Part shown: positions 26,189 through 35,190 of the stretch, one piece after another | How positions within the stretch are numbered: position 1 is the stretch's first letter | How the letters are laid out: the number at the start of each line of letters is the position of its first letter | Assembly (NCBI GenBank): GCA_050633665.1 | Contig: JBOEGY010000009.1 | Span: 375,034 to 439,033 of the forward strand | From: JAUIAI01 sp050633665 | Lineage (GTDB): Bacteria > Pseudomonadota > Gammaproteobacteria > Burkholderiales > Burkholderiaceae_E | DNA length: 64,000 nucleotides | Direction of reading: 5' to 3' | Translations under genes and position numbers: made by a program | The notes under the pieces: generated by a model | Databases searched by the model: none | The model's input: only the letters and a program-made list of their open reading frames with translations | What the model was told of the DNA's origin: nothing

Positions 26189-26968
26189 ATGACCGAACCT
26201 GCCAGAGTCTTCATTACCGGCGCTTCCAGCGGGCTGGGCGAAGCGTTGGCCAGGGCCTATGCGGCCAGCCACCCTGGGGTCAGGCTTGGCCTGCTGGCCC
26301 GGCGTCTTGGGCAACTCAAGGCGCTTGAGCATTCCCTGCCGCAGGCGCAATGTCGGCTCTATGAGGTTGACGTCAACGATGCTGCGGCCCTGCAGATAGC
26401 TGCGCTGGATTTCATCGAATGGACCGGTGGCGCCGATGTCGTCATTGCAAACGCGGGCATCAGTGCCGGCACCGTGACCGGTGAGTCCGGGGATGCGAAT
26501 GTCTTCGCCCAAGTGGTTCAGACTAATCTGATCGCCATGGCCCAGACGTTCGATCCGTTTGTTCCGGTCATGAGGCGGCAGGCCGCTGGCCGCCTCGTTG
26601 GGATCGCCAGTGTGGCTGGAATCCGGGGTTTACCCGGCGCTGGCGCGTACAGCGCCTCAAAAGCAGGCGTGATCGCCTATCTGGAAAGTCTGAGAGTCGA
26701 ATTGCACAATACGCCAGTCAAGGTGGTGACGATCGCCCCGGGTTACATACGCTCGCCCATGACCGCCGCCAACCAGTATCCAATGCCGTTCTTGATGGAC
26801 GCCGAGCGCTTCGCCCAGCAGGCAGTCGCAAAAATTGGCTCAGGGGCGCGGTTCAGTGTCATACCCTGGCAGATGGGATGGATTGCCCGGGTGTTGCGCT
26901 GGTTGCCGCGCGGCTTGTTCGATCTGCTATTTAGTCGTGCGCCGCGCAAAGCGCGGGTCGGTGAGTAA
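26189..26968 (+). CDS. Short-chain dehydrogenase/reductase
   Basis: The product has 259 residues. It has the classical SDR NADP-binding motif GASSGLGEALARAYA near the N-terminus, NAG in VIANAGISAG and the catalytic YSASK (about 157-161). A hydrophobic, basic tail (MGWIARVLRWLPRGLFDLLFSRAPRKAR) suggests peripheral membrane association, as in several lipid-related SDRs of this size. The substrate is unknown. Its stop lies within the first codons of the next gene (8-base overlap with GTG 26961). Confidence 0.87.
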   Translation: MTEPARVFITGASSGLGEALARAYAASHPGVRLGLLARRLGQLKALEHSLPQAQCRLYEVDVNDAAALQIAALDFIEWTGGADVVIANAGISAGTVTGESGDANVFAQVVQTNLIAMAQTFDPFVPVMRRQAAGRLVGIASVAGIRGLPGAGAYSASKAGVIAYLESLRVELHNTPVKVVTIAPGYIRSPMTAANQYPMPFLMDAERFAQQAVAKIGSGARFSVIPWQMGWIARVLRWLPRGLFDLLFSRAPRKARVGE

Positions 26969-27752
26969 TCTGATGCCGGCCCGGATAGTCTCTTTGGTGC
27001 CCAGCCTGACGGAGTTGGTCTGCGCATTGGGTTTACGGCCTTTTCTGGTCGGCAGGACCGGGTTTTGCATTCATCCGAAAGAGCTCCTTGCCGATGTGCC
27101 GAAAGTCGGCGGAACCAAAGCGGTTGATGTCGAAAAGATTCGTCAGCTTCGGCCCAGCCACCTGATTGTCAGTCGAGAGGAGAATGAACAACCCGTTGTC
27201 GCGGAACTGGCTGAATTCATTCCACAGGTTATTGTTACAAACCCGGTCACCCTTGAGGACAACCTCGGGTTATATCGTCTGTTTGGTGAACAATTTGGCA
27301 GTCAGAAGCAGGCCGCATCGCTTATTGCCCGTTTTGAGCAGGCCCGGGCGAGACTCTCGTCACGGCAATATTCTGAGCTGCGTGTACTGTATTTGATCTG
27401 GAAATCGCCGTGGATGACCGTGACTCAAAACACGTTTATTAGTCAGATGCTGCAGACTGTTGGCTTGCATACCGTTCCCGCTATCGAAGGCAATACCGAT
27501 GCCGGGCGCTATCCTGTGCTGGCCGCAGAGAACTTCAGCGCTCAGGATGCCGATCTGGTCTTGCTATCGAGCGAACCGTTTAAGTTCGGGAAAGAGCATA
27601 TTGACCAGGTGCAGTCGTTGCCCGGAATGGCTGACACCCCGGTCCGTCTGATCGATGGTGAAATGACCTCCTGGTATGGCTCGCGTGCGATCGATGGTCT
27701 TCATTATCTGGCCGAATACCGAGAGGCTATGACGGGAGCTCAGTCGTTATGA
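26961..27752 (+). CDS. Cobalamin-binding-like protein (BtuF/helical-backbone metal receptor family) without signal peptide
   Basis: The product has about 263 residues from GTG 26961, or 259 from ATG 26973 (MPARIVSLVPSLTELVCALG). The segments RIVSLVPSLTE, LVGRTGFCIHP, VPKVGGTKAVDVEKI and LLSSEPFKFGKEHIDQVQ match BtuF-like substrate-binding proteins, which bind vitamin B12 or iron chelates. No signal peptide is present from either start, and no ABC permease or ATPase gene is nearby, so it may act in the cytosol rather than in transport. The stop overlaps the rlpA start (ATGA). Confidence 0.82.
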   Translation: MSNLMPARIVSLVPSLTELVCALGLRPFLVGRTGFCIHPKELLADVPKVGGTKAVDVEKIRQLRPSHLIVSREENEQPVVAELAEFIPQVIVTNPVTLEDNLGLYRLFGEQFGSQKQAASLIARFEQARARLSSRQYSELRVLYLIWKSPWMTVTQNTFISQMLQTVGLHTVPAIEGNTDAGRYPVLAAENFSAQDADLVLLSSEPFKFGKEHIDQVQSLPGMADTPVRLIDGEMTSWYGSRAIDGLHYLAEYREAMTGAQSL

Positions 27753-29053
27753 ACCGCCTTGAATCCTTGTTTCGTTTGCCGAGCGCTGTGTTGGTGGCGT
27801 TGCTGGTTGCCGCTTGTGGCAGTTCGGGTCCCAAGCCGGGCGCTTATTATCAGGACGATGGTCCCGGCGCTCGTTCGGCCAGCGAATTTGCGCAGGCAGC
27901 CGATGCAATACCTCGCGATGAGCCCGTTGTGTCAGCATCGACCCGGCCTTATCGAATCTTTGGTCGGCAATATGTGCCGCTGACCGAGCGTCAACCGTAT
28001 CGTCAGTCCGGTGTCGCTTCCTGGTATGGCAAACAATTCCAGGGTAAGCCAACTGCTATTGGCGATACCTACGACATGTATGCCATGACCGGCGCTCACC
28101 CGACGCTGCCATTGCCCAGCTACGTCCGTGTTCGCAATCTCGAGAATAAGAAAACCGTGATCGTTCGGGTCAATGATCGCGGCCCGTTCAGCAATGGTCG
28201 GATTATCGATTTGTCATTCGCGGCTGCCGCGAAGCTTGGTTACGTGCAGAAAGGGACAACCCTGGTCAGTATTGAAGTGGTCGATCCTGTCGTTGTCGCA
28301 ATGGCCGAGCGTCAGCAACCAGCCGCCAAAACACCGGTGCCAATCAGTAAGCGTCAGGCCAAAGCTATTGCGCCGCGGGTTACACCGGCTCCGGTTGCAT
28401 CATTGCCTGTGCCGGGTTTTCCGCAGTCTCCACCTCGGCGCGTGACCCGGTCGGTACCCGCTGAGCCGGCTGTCCGTGCGCGGGTCACTCGCGACAAATC
28501 CCGTCAGCGACAGGTTCAGCTCAGTCGAAAGAGCCAGGCAAAAGCGCCGGCCCCCGAACTCAAAGTCAGTGCGATTACTGCGCGTAACCAGCAATCCGCG
28601 ATTGATGTCCGGATCGAAACGCTAAAGGATCAGGGCTTACGCCCGGCGATTCCCGAGCCCGATCAAGACCAGAGAGCGTCCAGGCGCGACCCTTTGAAGC
28701 CGCGCGACTGGACGCGCGTCAATTCAACGCCGGAGTCACGGGCTGAGGTGAAGCAGATTGCCGCCATTGAGGCTGAGAATCGCCGGGTCACGCTGAACGA
28801 AAAAGACCAGACACCGGACGACGCTCACATTTATTTGCAATTCGGTGCCTATGCCACCGAGAAAGCAGCGCGTGAGGACTTGTACCGCTACAGCGGTACG
28901 TTCAGTATTTTGTTTGCGCCGGTCGAGATACTGGCCGAGCGTGGCTTGCACAAGATTCAGGCCGGTCCGTTCCCGTCGGCCAAAGATGCAGAAGTAGCGA
29001 TCAAACGAGTGCGCCAGGAGTCGAAGCTGTCGCCCTTTTATGTCTACCGCTAA
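27749..29053 (+). CDS. rlpA: Septal lytic transglycosylase RlpA family lipoprotein with SPOR domain
   Basis: The product has 434 residues. A lipoprotein signal ends at LLVAAC (Cys23). The RlpA double-psi beta-barrel lies at about 85-180 (GVASWYGKQFQGKPTAIGD, then VNDRGPFSNGRIIDLS, which contains the catalytic Asp). A long basic, Pro/Ala-rich linker follows, and a C-terminal SPOR domain at about 355-434 (IYLQFGAYATEKAAREDL). RlpA cuts naked glycan strands at the septum. Its stop directly abuts the stop of the convergent rsmI gene. Confidence 0.93.
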   Translation: MNRLESLFRLPSAVLVALLVAACGSSGPKPGAYYQDDGPGARSASEFAQAADAIPRDEPVVSASTRPYRIFGRQYVPLTERQPYRQSGVASWYGKQFQGKPTAIGDTYDMYAMTGAHPTLPLPSYVRVRNLENKKTVIVRVNDRGPFSNGRIIDLSFAAAAKLGYVQKGTTLVSIEVVDPVVVAMAERQQPAAKTPVPISKRQAKAIAPRVTPAPVASLPVPGFPQSPPRRVTRSVPAEPAVRARVTRDKSRQRQVQLSRKSQAKAPAPELKVSAITARNQQSAIDVRIETLKDQGLRPAIPEPDQDQRASRRDPLKPRDWTRVNSTPESRAEVKQIAAIEAENRRVTLNEKDQTPDDAHIYLQFGAYATEKAAREDLYRYSGTFSILFAPVEILAERGLHKIQAGPFPSAKDAEVAIKRVRQESKLSPFYVYR

Positions 29054-30001
29054 TCACCGGCCGCGCTGCCTGCTTTCACTCTGAATTTCAACCGCGAGCG
29101 CATAAAGCGGATCGGCGGGGAGGTTGGTGAGCTTGCGAGCCAGACGTACCGCTTTGGCTGGCGGCAGGTCGGCCAGCAAGAGGGTCATCAGTTGTCCGGC
29201 CGACGAGCTGATCTCTATAGCCGTCCCCCGTTCGATGCGTTCGTGATCCGCGTCATCGTGATCTGCCGACCCGGTCTCAGGCGGCGCTAAGGCCAGAATA
29301 AACTCCCCCCTTGAATGGTTGCTGTCGCTGTCCAGCCAGGCATTGGCCTGTCCTGTCTTGATCGAAACAATTTGTTCAAAGCGTTTGGTCAGTTCCCGGC
29401 CGATCACCAGGGTGCGGTCGGGTCCGTAGACGGTTGCCAGGTCTGTCAGACAGGCCGCAATCCGGTGCGGCGCTTCCATCAGCACCAGGGTCACCGGAAC
29501 GCGGCTTAGTGCCTCCAGCCGTTTTTTGCGGGCGCCCGCCCTGGCCGGCAGAAATCCCTCAAATTGAAACCGGTCCGCAGCCTCCCCGAATCGGTCGGCG
29601 TCGATCCCAGCGGCACTGAGTAAGGTAATGACCGCGCTGGGTCCGGGAATCGGAATAACCCGAAATCCGGCCTCGCGGATCAGATTGACCAGACGGGCGC
29701 CCGGGTCACTGATGGCCGGTGTACCCGCATCGCTGACCAGCGCACAACTGTCGCCCGCCGCCAGGATGGCTGAAATCTGGTCGACGCGGCTTCGCTCATT
29801 GTGAGTATGAGCAGACACCAGTTCGGCGTTTGAGCCGATTTCCTGTAATAACTGGCGTGTGTGACGCGTATCTTCGGCTGCGACCAACCGTACGTCGCAT
29901 AAGACGTCGCATGCACGGCGAGACAGGTCGCGCAAATTTCCGATTGGGGTTGCCACTACATATAATGCCGGCTGATCAGGAGTAATTACAGTCGTGTCCA
30001 T
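29054..30001 (-). CDS. rsmI: 16S rRNA (cytidine1402-2'-O)-methyltransferase RsmI
   Basis: The product has 315 residues. It is a tetrapyrrole-methylase fold enzyme with the hallmark LYVVATPIGNLRDLSRRAC near the N-terminus, AEDTRHTRQLL, and DAGTPAISDPGARLV. The C-terminal region carries EFILALAPPE and a helical tail (LLLADLPPAKAVRLARKLT). It methylates the ribose of C1402 in the 16S decoding centre using S-adenosylmethionine. The ATG at 30001 overlaps the divergent lpoA start by 8 bases, as in the yraL-yraM locus of E. coli. Confidence 0.95.
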   Translation of the reverse strand: MDTTVITPDQPALYVVATPIGNLRDLSRRACDVLCDVRLVAAEDTRHTRQLLQEIGSNAELVSAHTHNERSRVDQISAILAAGDSCALVSDAGTPAISDPGARLVNLIREAGFRVIPIPGPSAVITLLSAAGIDADRFGEAADRFQFEGFLPARAGARKKRLEALSRVPVTLVLMEAPHRIAACLTDLATVYGPDRTLVIGRELTKRFEQIVSIKTGQANAWLDSDSNHSRGEFILALAPPETGSADHDDADHERIERGTAIEISSSAGQLMTLLLADLPPAKAVRLARKLTNLPADPLYALAVEIQSESRQRGR

Positions 30002-31286
30002 AAATCGCCGTCAGGTTCTTCGTGTCGTTGGTCAGGGTTTTGCTGCCTTTGGGGCGCAGGCTGGTTTCAGTGTGTCTGATGCATTCGCTGCAAACAAGCA
30101 ACCCGCTGGTACCGAAGAAGAGCAGGAAGAAGAGAAAAAGAAGTCCACGCTGGTCTCAAATGTCGAGGAATTCGGCCGCGGACGGACCCGAATTGCCTTG
30201 TTACTGCCCAATATAGAGGGGCCGTTCCGCTTTGCTGCCGATGCCGTTTTGCGGGGGATCATCGCCGCTCATGCGGTAGATGGCAAAGGCGTTTATGTCA
30301 AAGTGTTTCGGATTGAAGATCCCGAGTTCGCTGACGCCCGTGAAGTGTATCGTCAATTACAGCGCGAACGTTTTCAATTGGCGATCGGGCCGCTGATTCG
30401 CAGCGAGCTCAACGGCCTGGCGAGAATGCCGGAGCTGCCCATTCCGACACTGGGCCTGAACCTGCCTGACCAGGGGCGTGAAATTCCCCTGAATTGCGCG
30501 TTGTTCAGTCTTGCAGTGGAGTTCGACGGACGCAGCGCCGCCCGTTTCGCGTTCGCCGAAGCCTATCAACGGGTCGGTAATCAAAGACCTTTACGGGCGC
30601 TGGCCATTAGCGATACCAAGTCGCTTTCGCAGCGCAGCGCTGACGCGTTCACGGAAGGCTGGCAGGCCTACGGCGGTGAGACCGAGGCGCCAATTGTTCG
30701 CAACATCCGGAGCAAGCGCGAAATGAGTCGCCTGCTGTCGGGAATTCGAGCCGATGTCGTGTTTGCGGCGGTTGACCCGCTCGTAATGGGCAAGGTCCGG
30801 TCGGCTTTTTCGTCCGCGTTACCTATTTATGGCACCTCCCAGCTAAACGTCGGGGCATTGCCGACCGTGCCCAAGGCCGAGTTGCTGGCCGCGCCGGAGC
30901 TCGATGGCGTACGGGTGGTCGAGATGCCCTGGCAACTGATGCCAGACCATCCGGCGGTGGCAGCCTATCGACGATCTCGCCGCCTGCCGCATATGGAGAT
31001 GCAACGGCTTTATGCATTTGGGATTGACGCCTGGCGGCTGGCCCGGGGTTTGTTGGCCCAGGCAGAGCAGGGCCTGGGGGCCGAGCCTATTTCACTGGAC
31101 GGGGTGACCGGACGTTTGTATCTCGATCTGAATCTGGATCCGCGTGTCTCGCGTGAGCCGGTTCTCGGTGTCTACCGGCGCGGGATTCTGCAACCTGCTT
31201 ATGCCTCTGAAGCCCAGGCACAGCCTGGCGAATCCGATACTGCCCAGCCGACCAAGCCGGCCCCGGGCACCCGTCGGCACAATTAG
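29994..31286 (+). CDS. Penicillin-binding protein activator LpoA-like, with twin-arginine-type signal
   Basis: The product has 430 residues starting at GTG 29994. No other start keeps the signal sequence. It begins MSINRRQVLRVVGQGFAAFG and ends its leader near AFAANK, resembling a Tat signal (Arg5-Arg6). The lipobox cysteine usual for LpoA is absent. An acidic/lysine run (EEEQEEEKKK) follows, then a periplasmic-binding-protein-like fold to the end (IALLLPNIEGPFRFAADAV, then FQLAIGPLIRSEL). LpoA in E. coli activates PBP1A. Position between rsmI and yraN supports the assignment. Confidence 0.83.
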   Translation: MSINRRQVLRVVGQGFAAFGAQAGFSVSDAFAANKQPAGTEEEQEEEKKKSTLVSNVEEFGRGRTRIALLLPNIEGPFRFAADAVLRGIIAAHAVDGKGVYVKVFRIEDPEFADAREVYRQLQRERFQLAIGPLIRSELNGLARMPELPIPTLGLNLPDQGREIPLNCALFSLAVEFDGRSAARFAFAEAYQRVGNQRPLRALAISDTKSLSQRSADAFTEGWQAYGGETEAPIVRNIRSKREMSRLLSGIRADVVFAAVDPLVMGKVRSAFSSALPIYGTSQLNVGALPTVPKAELLAAPELDGVRVVEMPWQLMPDHPAVAAYRRSRRLPHMEMQRLYAFGIDAWRLARGLLAQAEQGLGAEPISLDGVTGRLYLDLNLDPRVSREPVLGVYRRGILQPAYASEAQAQPGESDTAQPTKPAPGTRRHN

Positions 31287-31294
31287 TCGTCATC

Positions 31295-31648
31295 ATGCCG
31301 GCCACGACGAAGCAGCGCCGGGGCGCGGCCGGGGAAGACCAGGCGCTCGCAGCGATGCAGGCAGCCGGTCTGGTGCTGATCGAGCGAAACTCGGCCAGCC
31401 GTCTGGGTGAAATCGATCTGATCATGCAGGATCAGCAGACGATTGTCTTCGTGGAAGTGCGGGTTCGCTCAAGTATGGCGTTTGGTGGTGCGGCGGCCAG
31501 CGTCACCCCGGCAAAGCAGCGACGCGTACAACGCCACGCCCAGGCATGGCTGAAAAAGAGCTTCGGTGATTCGCCCTGGCCGGCCTGTCGATTCGATGTG
31601 TTTGCGCTGGAAGCGGGGCAGGAGAACTGGATTCGCAACGCATTCTGA
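31295..31648 (+). CDS. yraN: YraN family (UPF0102) protein
   Basis: The product has 117 residues with the endonuclease-like fold of the YraN family: GEDQALAAMQAAGLVLIERN, then LGEIDLIMQDQQTIVFVEVRVRSS, which has the E-I-D and E-V-R catalytic-like residues of Holliday-junction resolvase relatives. Biochemical function is unproven. It follows lpoA by 8 bases and precedes the BON protein, matching the E. coli yraM-yraN-yraP order, but without the diaA/gmhA-type gene usually found between yraN and yraP. Confidence 0.92.
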   Translation: MPATTKQRRGAAGEDQALAAMQAAGLVLIERNSASRLGEIDLIMQDQQTIVFVEVRVRSSMAFGGAAASVTPAKQRRVQRHAQAWLKKSFGDSPWPACRFDVFALEAGQENWIRNAF

Positions 31649-31718
31649 AACCCCTTGGGGCAGGACCCGTATAATCGGTAGACAACTACTACAAATGCGA
31701 GTTCCGGGAGAAACCCTG

Positions 31719-32465
31719 ATGCCCATGCGATCGTTATCAATTCCTGTTGCCCTTGTTGGGCGCGTCAAGCCAAAGCTGAGCCGAGCCACTGCGCGGTCCC
31801 TGATGGTCGGCGCGCTTATTGTGGGTTCACTGGGTCAGGCAGGCTGCTTTACCCTGGCCGCAACCGGCGTTGCGCTGGGCGCTCTGGCTGCCATCGACCG
31901 ACGGACGATCGGCGCCCAGACGGAAGATCAGGCGATCGAACTCAAGGCCCGTTCGCGACTCAGGGAACGGATCGCAGATGCCTCCGGTATTGCTGCAACC
32001 AGCTTTAACCGGCGGGTTTTGCTGACCGGTCAGGTTCTGTCTGAAGCCGACAAGCAAGAAGCCGGAGCGACTGTTGCCGGGCTGCCTAATGTCCGCGGCG
32101 TTTACAACGAGCTGGAAATATCCGGACAACCTTCGTTGCAGGTGACCGCCAGCGACGTCACGATCACCACCCGGGTCAAAACCGGGCTGCTTCGGGACCA
32201 ATTGGTGCCGGGCAATTCAGTGAAAGTCAAAACGGAAAGCAGTTCTGTTTATCTGATGGGTCTTGTGACCAACGAAGAAGCGGAACGCGCGGCCGTAATT
32301 GCCAGCCGGATCGGGGGTGTCGCAAAAGTCGTGACAGTGTTCGAAATCATCAGCGCCGATGAAGCGGCTTCACTTTCCACAGAGGCGGCCAAAGAAGAAT
32401 CCGAGGGCAAGCGCCCGGCGGTTGGAGAAATTCCGGCGCAAGAACCGCTCCAGCCTAAGCAGTAA
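31719..32465 (+). CDS. BON-domain lipoprotein, DolP (YraP)-like
   Basis: The product has 248 residues from ATG 31719, with GGGAG ten bases upstream. The N-terminus is basic, then hydrophobic, and ends in AGCFTLAATG; Cys43 is a likely lipidation site, though the residue three before it is Gln rather than Leu. The sequence ALAAIDRRTIGAQTEDQAIE followed by two BON domains (about 70-140 and 145-215; VLLTGQVLSEADKQEA, VYLMGLVTNEEAERA) matches DolP, which supports outer-membrane integrity and BAM function in E. coli. The Ala/Glu-rich tail is extra. Confidence 0.88.
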   Translation: MPMRSLSIPVALVGRVKPKLSRATARSLMVGALIVGSLGQAGCFTLAATGVALGALAAIDRRTIGAQTEDQAIELKARSRLRERIADASGIAATSFNRRVLLTGQVLSEADKQEAGATVAGLPNVRGVYNELEISGQPSLQVTASDVTITTRVKTGLLRDQLVPGNSVKVKTESSSVYLMGLVTNEEAERAAVIASRIGGVAKVVTVFEIISADEAASLSTEAAKEESEGKRPAVGEIPAQEPLQPKQ

Positions 32466-32625
32466 TCGCCACCGCCGAGACCGCCTAAGGCCTCGTTTAT
32501 CCGCCAGCGGCACTTCTGGCAGATAAATGCGCCCGGGTCACCGATAGGCGGCGGCGCAAACGTGGCGTTAATTGCACGAATAGCCCGACAATGCTCCTGC
32601 TATTGGATACAAAGGAGCGCGGAAC

Positions 32626-33219
32626 ATGTCGATCGGGACAATCGTAGTACTGGTGCTTGTCGGAGCACTACTCATTTGGGCAGTTGTCACCTACAACGGT
32701 TTTGTCAGCAGCCGTAATCGCTATCAAAACGCGTTCTCCCAAATCGACGTGCAACTGAAGCGGCGCTATGACCTGATTCCAAATCTGGTCAACGCGACTC
32801 AGGCTTCATTGCGCCATGAGCGCGAAACCCTCGAAGCGGTTATCGCAGCGCGGCGTCACGCCATGAGCGCAGAGCAAAGCGCCAAACGCAACCCCGGAAA
32901 CGGCGAGGCGCTGGCCTCGCTTGCAGCAGCAGAGTCCGTGCTTGGCAGTTCACTGGGCCGCTTGATGGCGTTGGTGGAAAGTTATCCGGAATTGAAGGCA
33001 GATGAAGCGGTCGCCCGCCTGACTGAAGAGCTGACTTCAACTGAAAATCGAATTAGTTTCGCCCGGCAGGCCTTCAACGATCAGGTCACCGGCTACAACA
33101 CGGAGATTGAATCCGTCCCGGCAGCTTTCATCGCTGGCGCCACAGGATTCAAGCGGGCTTCACAGCTAATTGCCACCAGTCGCCGTGAAGAGCGTGAGCC
33201 CGTCGCGGTCGCTTTATAA
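32626..33219 (+). CDS. LemA family protein
   Basis: The product has 197 residues, with an N-terminal membrane anchor (TIVVLVLVGALLIWAVVTYNGFV) followed by the LemA helical domain (NRYQNAFSQIDVQLKRRYDLIPNLV, then a long coiled region, ENRISFARQAFNDQVTGYNTEIE). The family is widespread, role unclear, and often paired with a membrane metalloprotease. AAAGGAG stands 10 bases before the ATG. The next gene (M48 protease) starts 17 bases downstream, matching that pairing. Confidence 0.94.
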   Translation: MSIGTIVVLVLVGALLIWAVVTYNGFVSSRNRYQNAFSQIDVQLKRRYDLIPNLVNATQASLRHERETLEAVIAARRHAMSAEQSAKRNPGNGEALASLAAAESVLGSSLGRLMALVESYPELKADEAVARLTEELTSTENRISFARQAFNDQVTGYNTEIESVPAAFIAGATGFKRASQLIATSRREEREPVAVAL

Positions 33220-33236
33220 GCGGGCCCATCGTCTCT

Positions 33237-35189
33237 ATGGACTTTCATCTTCATCAGGCGCAAGCCAGAAGCCGGACGCGACACCTGGTGTTGTTGTTCG
33301 TGTTGGCGGTGGCGTTTGTGATGTTGGGGGTGAATCTGGCCGGCGCACTGATCTGGGGAATGTTCACGCCCGGTTTCGAATTACCGCCATATTTCGTCGC
33401 GACCAATTGTGCAATTGTTTTGTTATATGTGCTGGGCGGATCATGGCTGGAGTGGCAGCGCCTGCAAGAGGGCGGGGCATCGGTTGCGCTGCGTCTGGGC
33501 GCTGAATCGCCCAATCCGTATAACCTGCGCCATCAGCGATTGCTGAACATTGCCGAAGAGTTGTCGATCGCTGCCGGTATTCCGGTGCCGGAGGTGTTCA
33601 CTCTGGATCACGACTCTATAAACGCATTGACTGCCGGTCACGACCCGTCTCATTGCGCCATTGTGGTCACCCGCGGTGCGATGGAAAACCTGACTCGGTC
33701 CGAATTGCAAAGCGTGATTGCGCATGAGATCGCGCACATCGTTAATGGAGATGTTGCGCTTAATACCCGACTAACCGGGGCCTTATACGGACTGTATTCA
33801 CTGAATATGCTGGGCCGCGCGATGCTTGCCGGGGCGTTCCGGCCGAACCGCGAAGATCCCAGAGTCCTGCCGTGGCCTTTGCTGGCACTGGGCGGCGTCG
33901 TGCTGACCAGCGTTGGTTGGATCGGTGCACTAAGTGGGCGCATCGTTCAGGCCGGGGTGAGCCGGCAGCGGGAATTCCTGGCAGACGCTCAGGCGGTTCA
34001 ATTTACCCGCGATCGGGACAGCCTGGGCCGCGCCCTGCGAAAAATATCTGGACAGGCGGATTCGGCGATGCCTTCTGAGTACAACGAAGTCGTCGCCCAT
34101 TTGTGGCTTGCCAGCGAAGACAAAGGCCACGGCTGGTTTGATACCCATCCGCCGGTGATGGCTCGGATACGCCGTTTGCATGGCAGGCCGCTGCCGGCAA
34201 TTCGTCCAGAGCTGGTTGAGCTTGATGCCGGGGGCAGCGGGGCTGGCGGTGGTTCACCGGCGCTGGAGACACTGGCCTGGACGGGTGCAGGCGCTTCAGT
34301 TGCAGCGTTCACCTCGATGGCGCCGCCGCTAGCAGGTCAGTCCGCAGCCCAGTCAGCAGCAGTACCGCGTCATGCCCCCGAGGTGATTGAATCGACCGCG
34401 CAGGCAATGGAGTCTGCCAGTCGCACGGCTGCCGAGGCGGACGTCCTGATTCTGGCTGCTCGCCAGCTCGGGTCAAATATGTCGCAAGCCGCTCTGTTGC
34501 TCAATGCGATTGTCGCTGGCCCAGTCAGTTCGGAGAACGATGACGAGGTTTGCGATCAACGACTGCATCTGGCTTTGCAATGGTTGGAGCAGCCTCGCGC
34601 TCAATGGTTGCGGGTACCGTTAATTGAATTATTGACATCGCGAGTCCGCCATTGGCCGCTGGAGTGTCGCCAGACGTTGGTCCGTTATTGTCATGATGCC
34701 GTGCTGGCTGACGGGCGGGTCGAGAAAACCGAGTGGATCTATTACACCTTGGTTCGTCACCGCCTGCTTCCAGATGAAGCGGGTGTTCGTTCATGGGCCA
34801 GTTCCACCCAGAAACGCCGGGCACTCGCGGAAGTCTTTTCGATGGCCGGGCACTTGTCGGCGAAATCTGCTCGTCAGGTGCGAGAGGCGGTGGTGGTTGC
34901 GGCCGGCAATATTGGCATTGAGCAGCCAACCGCGACGCCCGAGCAATTTGAATTCGGGTCTTTGAGCCGGGCGCTGGATGTCTTGCATGCGATTGCGCCG
35001 CTACGTAAGCCTTTGCTGCTTAAGAGTCTGCAGCTGCTCTGCCCGAAAGAGGAGTCGGCAACTTATCAGGCCTTCCTGGTGGCGGTTGCCGCGGCCATTG
35101 ATTGCCCGCCTCTGGAGCCACTGGTGCCTTTCTCGGAGCGGATGCGCGCCATTAAATCGGTTGATTCAGTGGCCGCAGGCCACGATTGA
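33237..35189 (+). CDS. M48-family membrane metalloprotease with C-terminal TerB-like region
   Basis: The product has 650 residues. Two N-terminal helices (about 18-42 and 52-72) are followed by the M48 peptidase domain with the zinc motif HEIAH (163-167) in SVIAHEIAHIVNGDV and the third ligand in SRQREFLADAQAV. A further hydrophobic segment is near 205-230. From about residue 340 a non-catalytic extension of ~300 residues contains VRYCHDAVLADGRVEKTEW, similar to TerB/DjlA-like helical domains. HtpX-like enzymes degrade damaged membrane proteins. It forms a pair with lemA, with its stop one base from the convergent ATP-grasp gene. Confidence 0.9.
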   Translation: MDFHLHQAQARSRTRHLVLLFVLAVAFVMLGVNLAGALIWGMFTPGFELPPYFVATNCAIVLLYVLGGSWLEWQRLQEGGASVALRLGAESPNPYNLRHQRLLNIAEELSIAAGIPVPEVFTLDHDSINALTAGHDPSHCAIVVTRGAMENLTRSELQSVIAHEIAHIVNGDVALNTRLTGALYGLYSLNMLGRAMLAGAFRPNREDPRVLPWPLLALGGVVLTSVGWIGALSGRIVQAGVSRQREFLADAQAVQFTRDRDSLGRALRKISGQADSAMPSEYNEVVAHLWLASEDKGHGWFDTHPPVMARIRRLHGRPLPAIRPELVELDAGGSGAGGGSPALETLAWTGAGASVAAFTSMAPPLAGQSAAQSAAVPRHAPEVIESTAQAMESASRTAAEADVLILAARQLGSNMSQAALLLNAIVAGPVSSENDDEVCDQRLHLALQWLEQPRAQWLRVPLIELLTSRVRHWPLECRQTLVRYCHDAVLADGRVEKTEWIYYTLVRHRLLPDEAGVRSWASSTQKRRALAEVFSMAGHLSAKSARQVREAVVVAAGNIGIEQPTATPEQFEFGSLSRALDVLHAIAPLRKPLLLKSLQLLCPKEESATYQAFLVAVAAAIDCPPLEPLVPFSERMRAIKSVDSVAAGHD

Positions 35190-35190
35190 T

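Noticed and set aside
32490..32530. A transcription terminator after the BON lipoprotein gene
   Set aside because: There is a weak inverted repeat (GCCAG and CTGGC) with no following T-run, so I do not call it.
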